Positions 62,384 through 64,000 of a DNA stretch of 64,000 bases are shown here, piece by piece. The stretch spans positions 20,852,467 through 20,916,466 of the forward strand of contig NC_089275.1 in assembly GCF_963678975.1 (NCBI RefSeq). The letters are read 5' to 3'. A model generated the notes under the pieces. That model was not told the origin of the DNA. It did no database searches and saw nothing but the letters and a program-made list of their open reading frames with translations. Numbering within the stretch: position 1 is the stretch's first letter; each line of letters opens with the position of its first letter. The position numbers and the translations under genes were made by a program. The stretch is from Dysidea avara (Eukaryota; Porifera; Demospongiae; Dictyoceratida; Dysideidae).

Positions 62384-64000
62384 CGAACACTAGCCTCCAC
62401 ACCCTCAATAAAGCTACGTACATATATGGACATAGGGAGATCTCCCTATATTGCAGTATATCATAAGCGGTTACTTATTAGGTTTAGAGTATTTAATTGC
62501 GCGCGCCCTATGGTAACAGCAGCAGCAGCAATTACTAACCCATTTCCTTACTGAAAGTACTATGTAGAAAGTTACTTGATGAAGCTGCTGGATTATCTAT
62601 TACTGCATCTAGAAGAATATTTCTAGCAAGGAACTGTGCTGAGTGGTTGGTAGAAACATAGGACTAATTGTTTATTCGCTGTTATTATTGTTTTGGTTTA
62701 TTTTCGTGTGCTTTGTTGCAATTTCACTCCTTGCCACGCCCACCTTATGGTCTTCTATGTTGTGGTCTCGTGTGCCCGAGGACACACCACACTTTCAGTT
62801 ACTGTATAATAATATATGCATTATTTTCATCATCATTGATGGTTCTCTCTCTATAGGATTGCATACAAGACATGATCAAGACATGTACAAGGAAAACTTA
62901 CAAAGCATCAGTTTGGCTTTCTCCTTCAACAGATCAACACTGCAACATGTATAAGTCTGAAGTGGATGTAGTTTACTTTACATGGATTTTAGATAGGTAT
63001 ATTGTCTCAGGATCTCACAATGAGCATGGCCTGCTCAAAAAGCTTAAAAGCTTTATTTTGTGAGTTCTATCTACCTGTGAGAATACTTACTGTACTTCAC
63101 AGGAATAACAGGTATACTGTGGAAGTTGTTCCAAGTAAACTATTTCAGTGTGTTAAGAATAGGCAGGTCATTGTCAACATTTTGTAGTGTTCTTAACAGT
63201 GATCCCTAAGGGAGTGAACTAGGACTCCTTTTAGTTTGTTAAATTTATAAATTAATTAGCTCCCACATGCAGCATATCCAATTCGCAACACATTTCATTG
63301 TTGATGATGATGACACTAATTGTCTACTTGCATACAATCTGATCTATTGAAGACATTGGAAAACTTCAAAGCTAAGTCAACAACAGCACTGAGTGGAGTC
63401 ACTCTTCAGACCCACTAGCTATTATTATTGAAGCTAAATTAATACATGTTCGTTTTTGGGCTAAACGATCATTTGATCTAGATATCTCAACATATACTGC
63501 TAATGGAAAATCCATTATGCAGCTTTCACAACACAAGGGCCTTGGCATCATTTTTTTCTAGCAATCCTAATTGGACAGGTCACTACAAGCTAGCTACCAT
63601 GCACATATCACCTGATCAGATGCACATTCAATTTTAACTGCATATAGAAGTGAAAAGGCCACTTGGTAACTTTTATTGTTTGAGAATTTCTGCATATTAT
63701 GTAGTACGTACATACTGTATGTCTGAGGTTTTGCCGATTATAGTAACATAATTATGTTTGGCACTTTCGCCTCCCAATTTGCCAGAAATGACCTGAACTT
63801 TATAGCTGATTTACCTAAAAGTGCTACTTGGTGACACCAAATGTTCCAATTGATTCTAGTGTCACTACTACAGTATTTGCTATAGCGTACACCTTATATA
63901 CATCATTGAATAATTCACTCAGTGGTATATCTAGTAAAACATAAAATTAAATGTGGTGTTATCCTATCATCTCGTGCTTTATTCAAACATAATTTTATAA
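62384..64000. other. Upstream flank, no gene supported
   Basis: Contains a short (CAG)4-5 run near 62,517-62,531. A frame at 62,643-62,954 has a hydrophobic start but opens only with GTG and shows no domain. The rest is AT-rich without recognisable repeats or exons. Confidence 0.5.

Noticed and set aside
62643..63063. Possible small membrane protein gene divergent from the glycosyltransferase
   Set aside because: The hydrophobic frame lacks an early ATG, shows no family and no clear splice structure.

Overview
This is nuclear DNA of a multicellular animal. Supporting signs are genes interrupted by GT-AG introns, TATA-type promoters, animal protein families (B-box/filamin/NHL, seven-transmembrane receptor, chondroitin-synthase-like glycosyltransferase, PARP-fold ADP-ribosyltransferase), AT-rich spacers and a very heavy load of foldback and terminal-inverted-repeat elements. 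A sponge is my best guess, from the gene families and compact introns; this is inference. There are no prokaryotic operons, CRISPR arrays or recognisable tRNA/rRNA genes.

Layout. 0-24 kb is an old, decayed tandem duplication of a receptor/NHL gene pair. It holds an NHL pseudogene (5.4-6.45 kb, + strand), receptor pseudogene pieces in both orientations (6.45-7.26 kb), one apparently intact 7TM receptor gene (10.2-11.4 kb, - strand) and one intact B-box/filamin/NHL gene (22.6-24.1 kb, + strand), separated by three diverged copies of the same flank (about 0.85-2.0, 7.9-10.1 and 11.5-14.8 kb). Later insertions broke up these flanks. The largest is a 4.3-kb composite satellite-bearing element at 14.9-19.2 kb. 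24-26.4 kb is spacer with small inverted-repeat elements. 26.4-34.5 kb holds two tandem two-exon genes (- strand), each with N-terminal membrane segments and a C-terminal PARP-like catalytic domain keeping an H-Y-E triad; their introns share phase and position. 34.5-37.9 kb is spacer with short transposons.

37.9-55.5 kb is almost wholly repetitive. A 12-kb double foldback structure (37,884-49,924) has ~450-bp inverted termini and a 20-bp satellite that repeatedly switches strand. Directly beside it lies a second, inverted copy of the composite satellite element (49,948-55,535). 55.5-57.4 kb is foldback and repeat DNA. 57.4-62.4 kb is a two-exon chondroitin-synthase-like gene (- strand) whose N-terminal transferase motif is intact but whose C-terminal transferase motifs look degenerate. 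62.4-64 kb shows nothing I can support as a gene.

The genes do not form an obvious pathway: a cell-surface receptor, a B-box/NHL scaffold, two membrane ADP-ribosyltransferase candidates and a Golgi glycosyltransferase. The strongest points of interest are the membrane-anchored PARP pair, the composite Helitron-like satellite elements, the giant foldback satellite structure, several transposons with exact target-site duplications, and a short near-palindromic motif (core CTCTAATAGAG) recurring about twenty times in unrelated elements.
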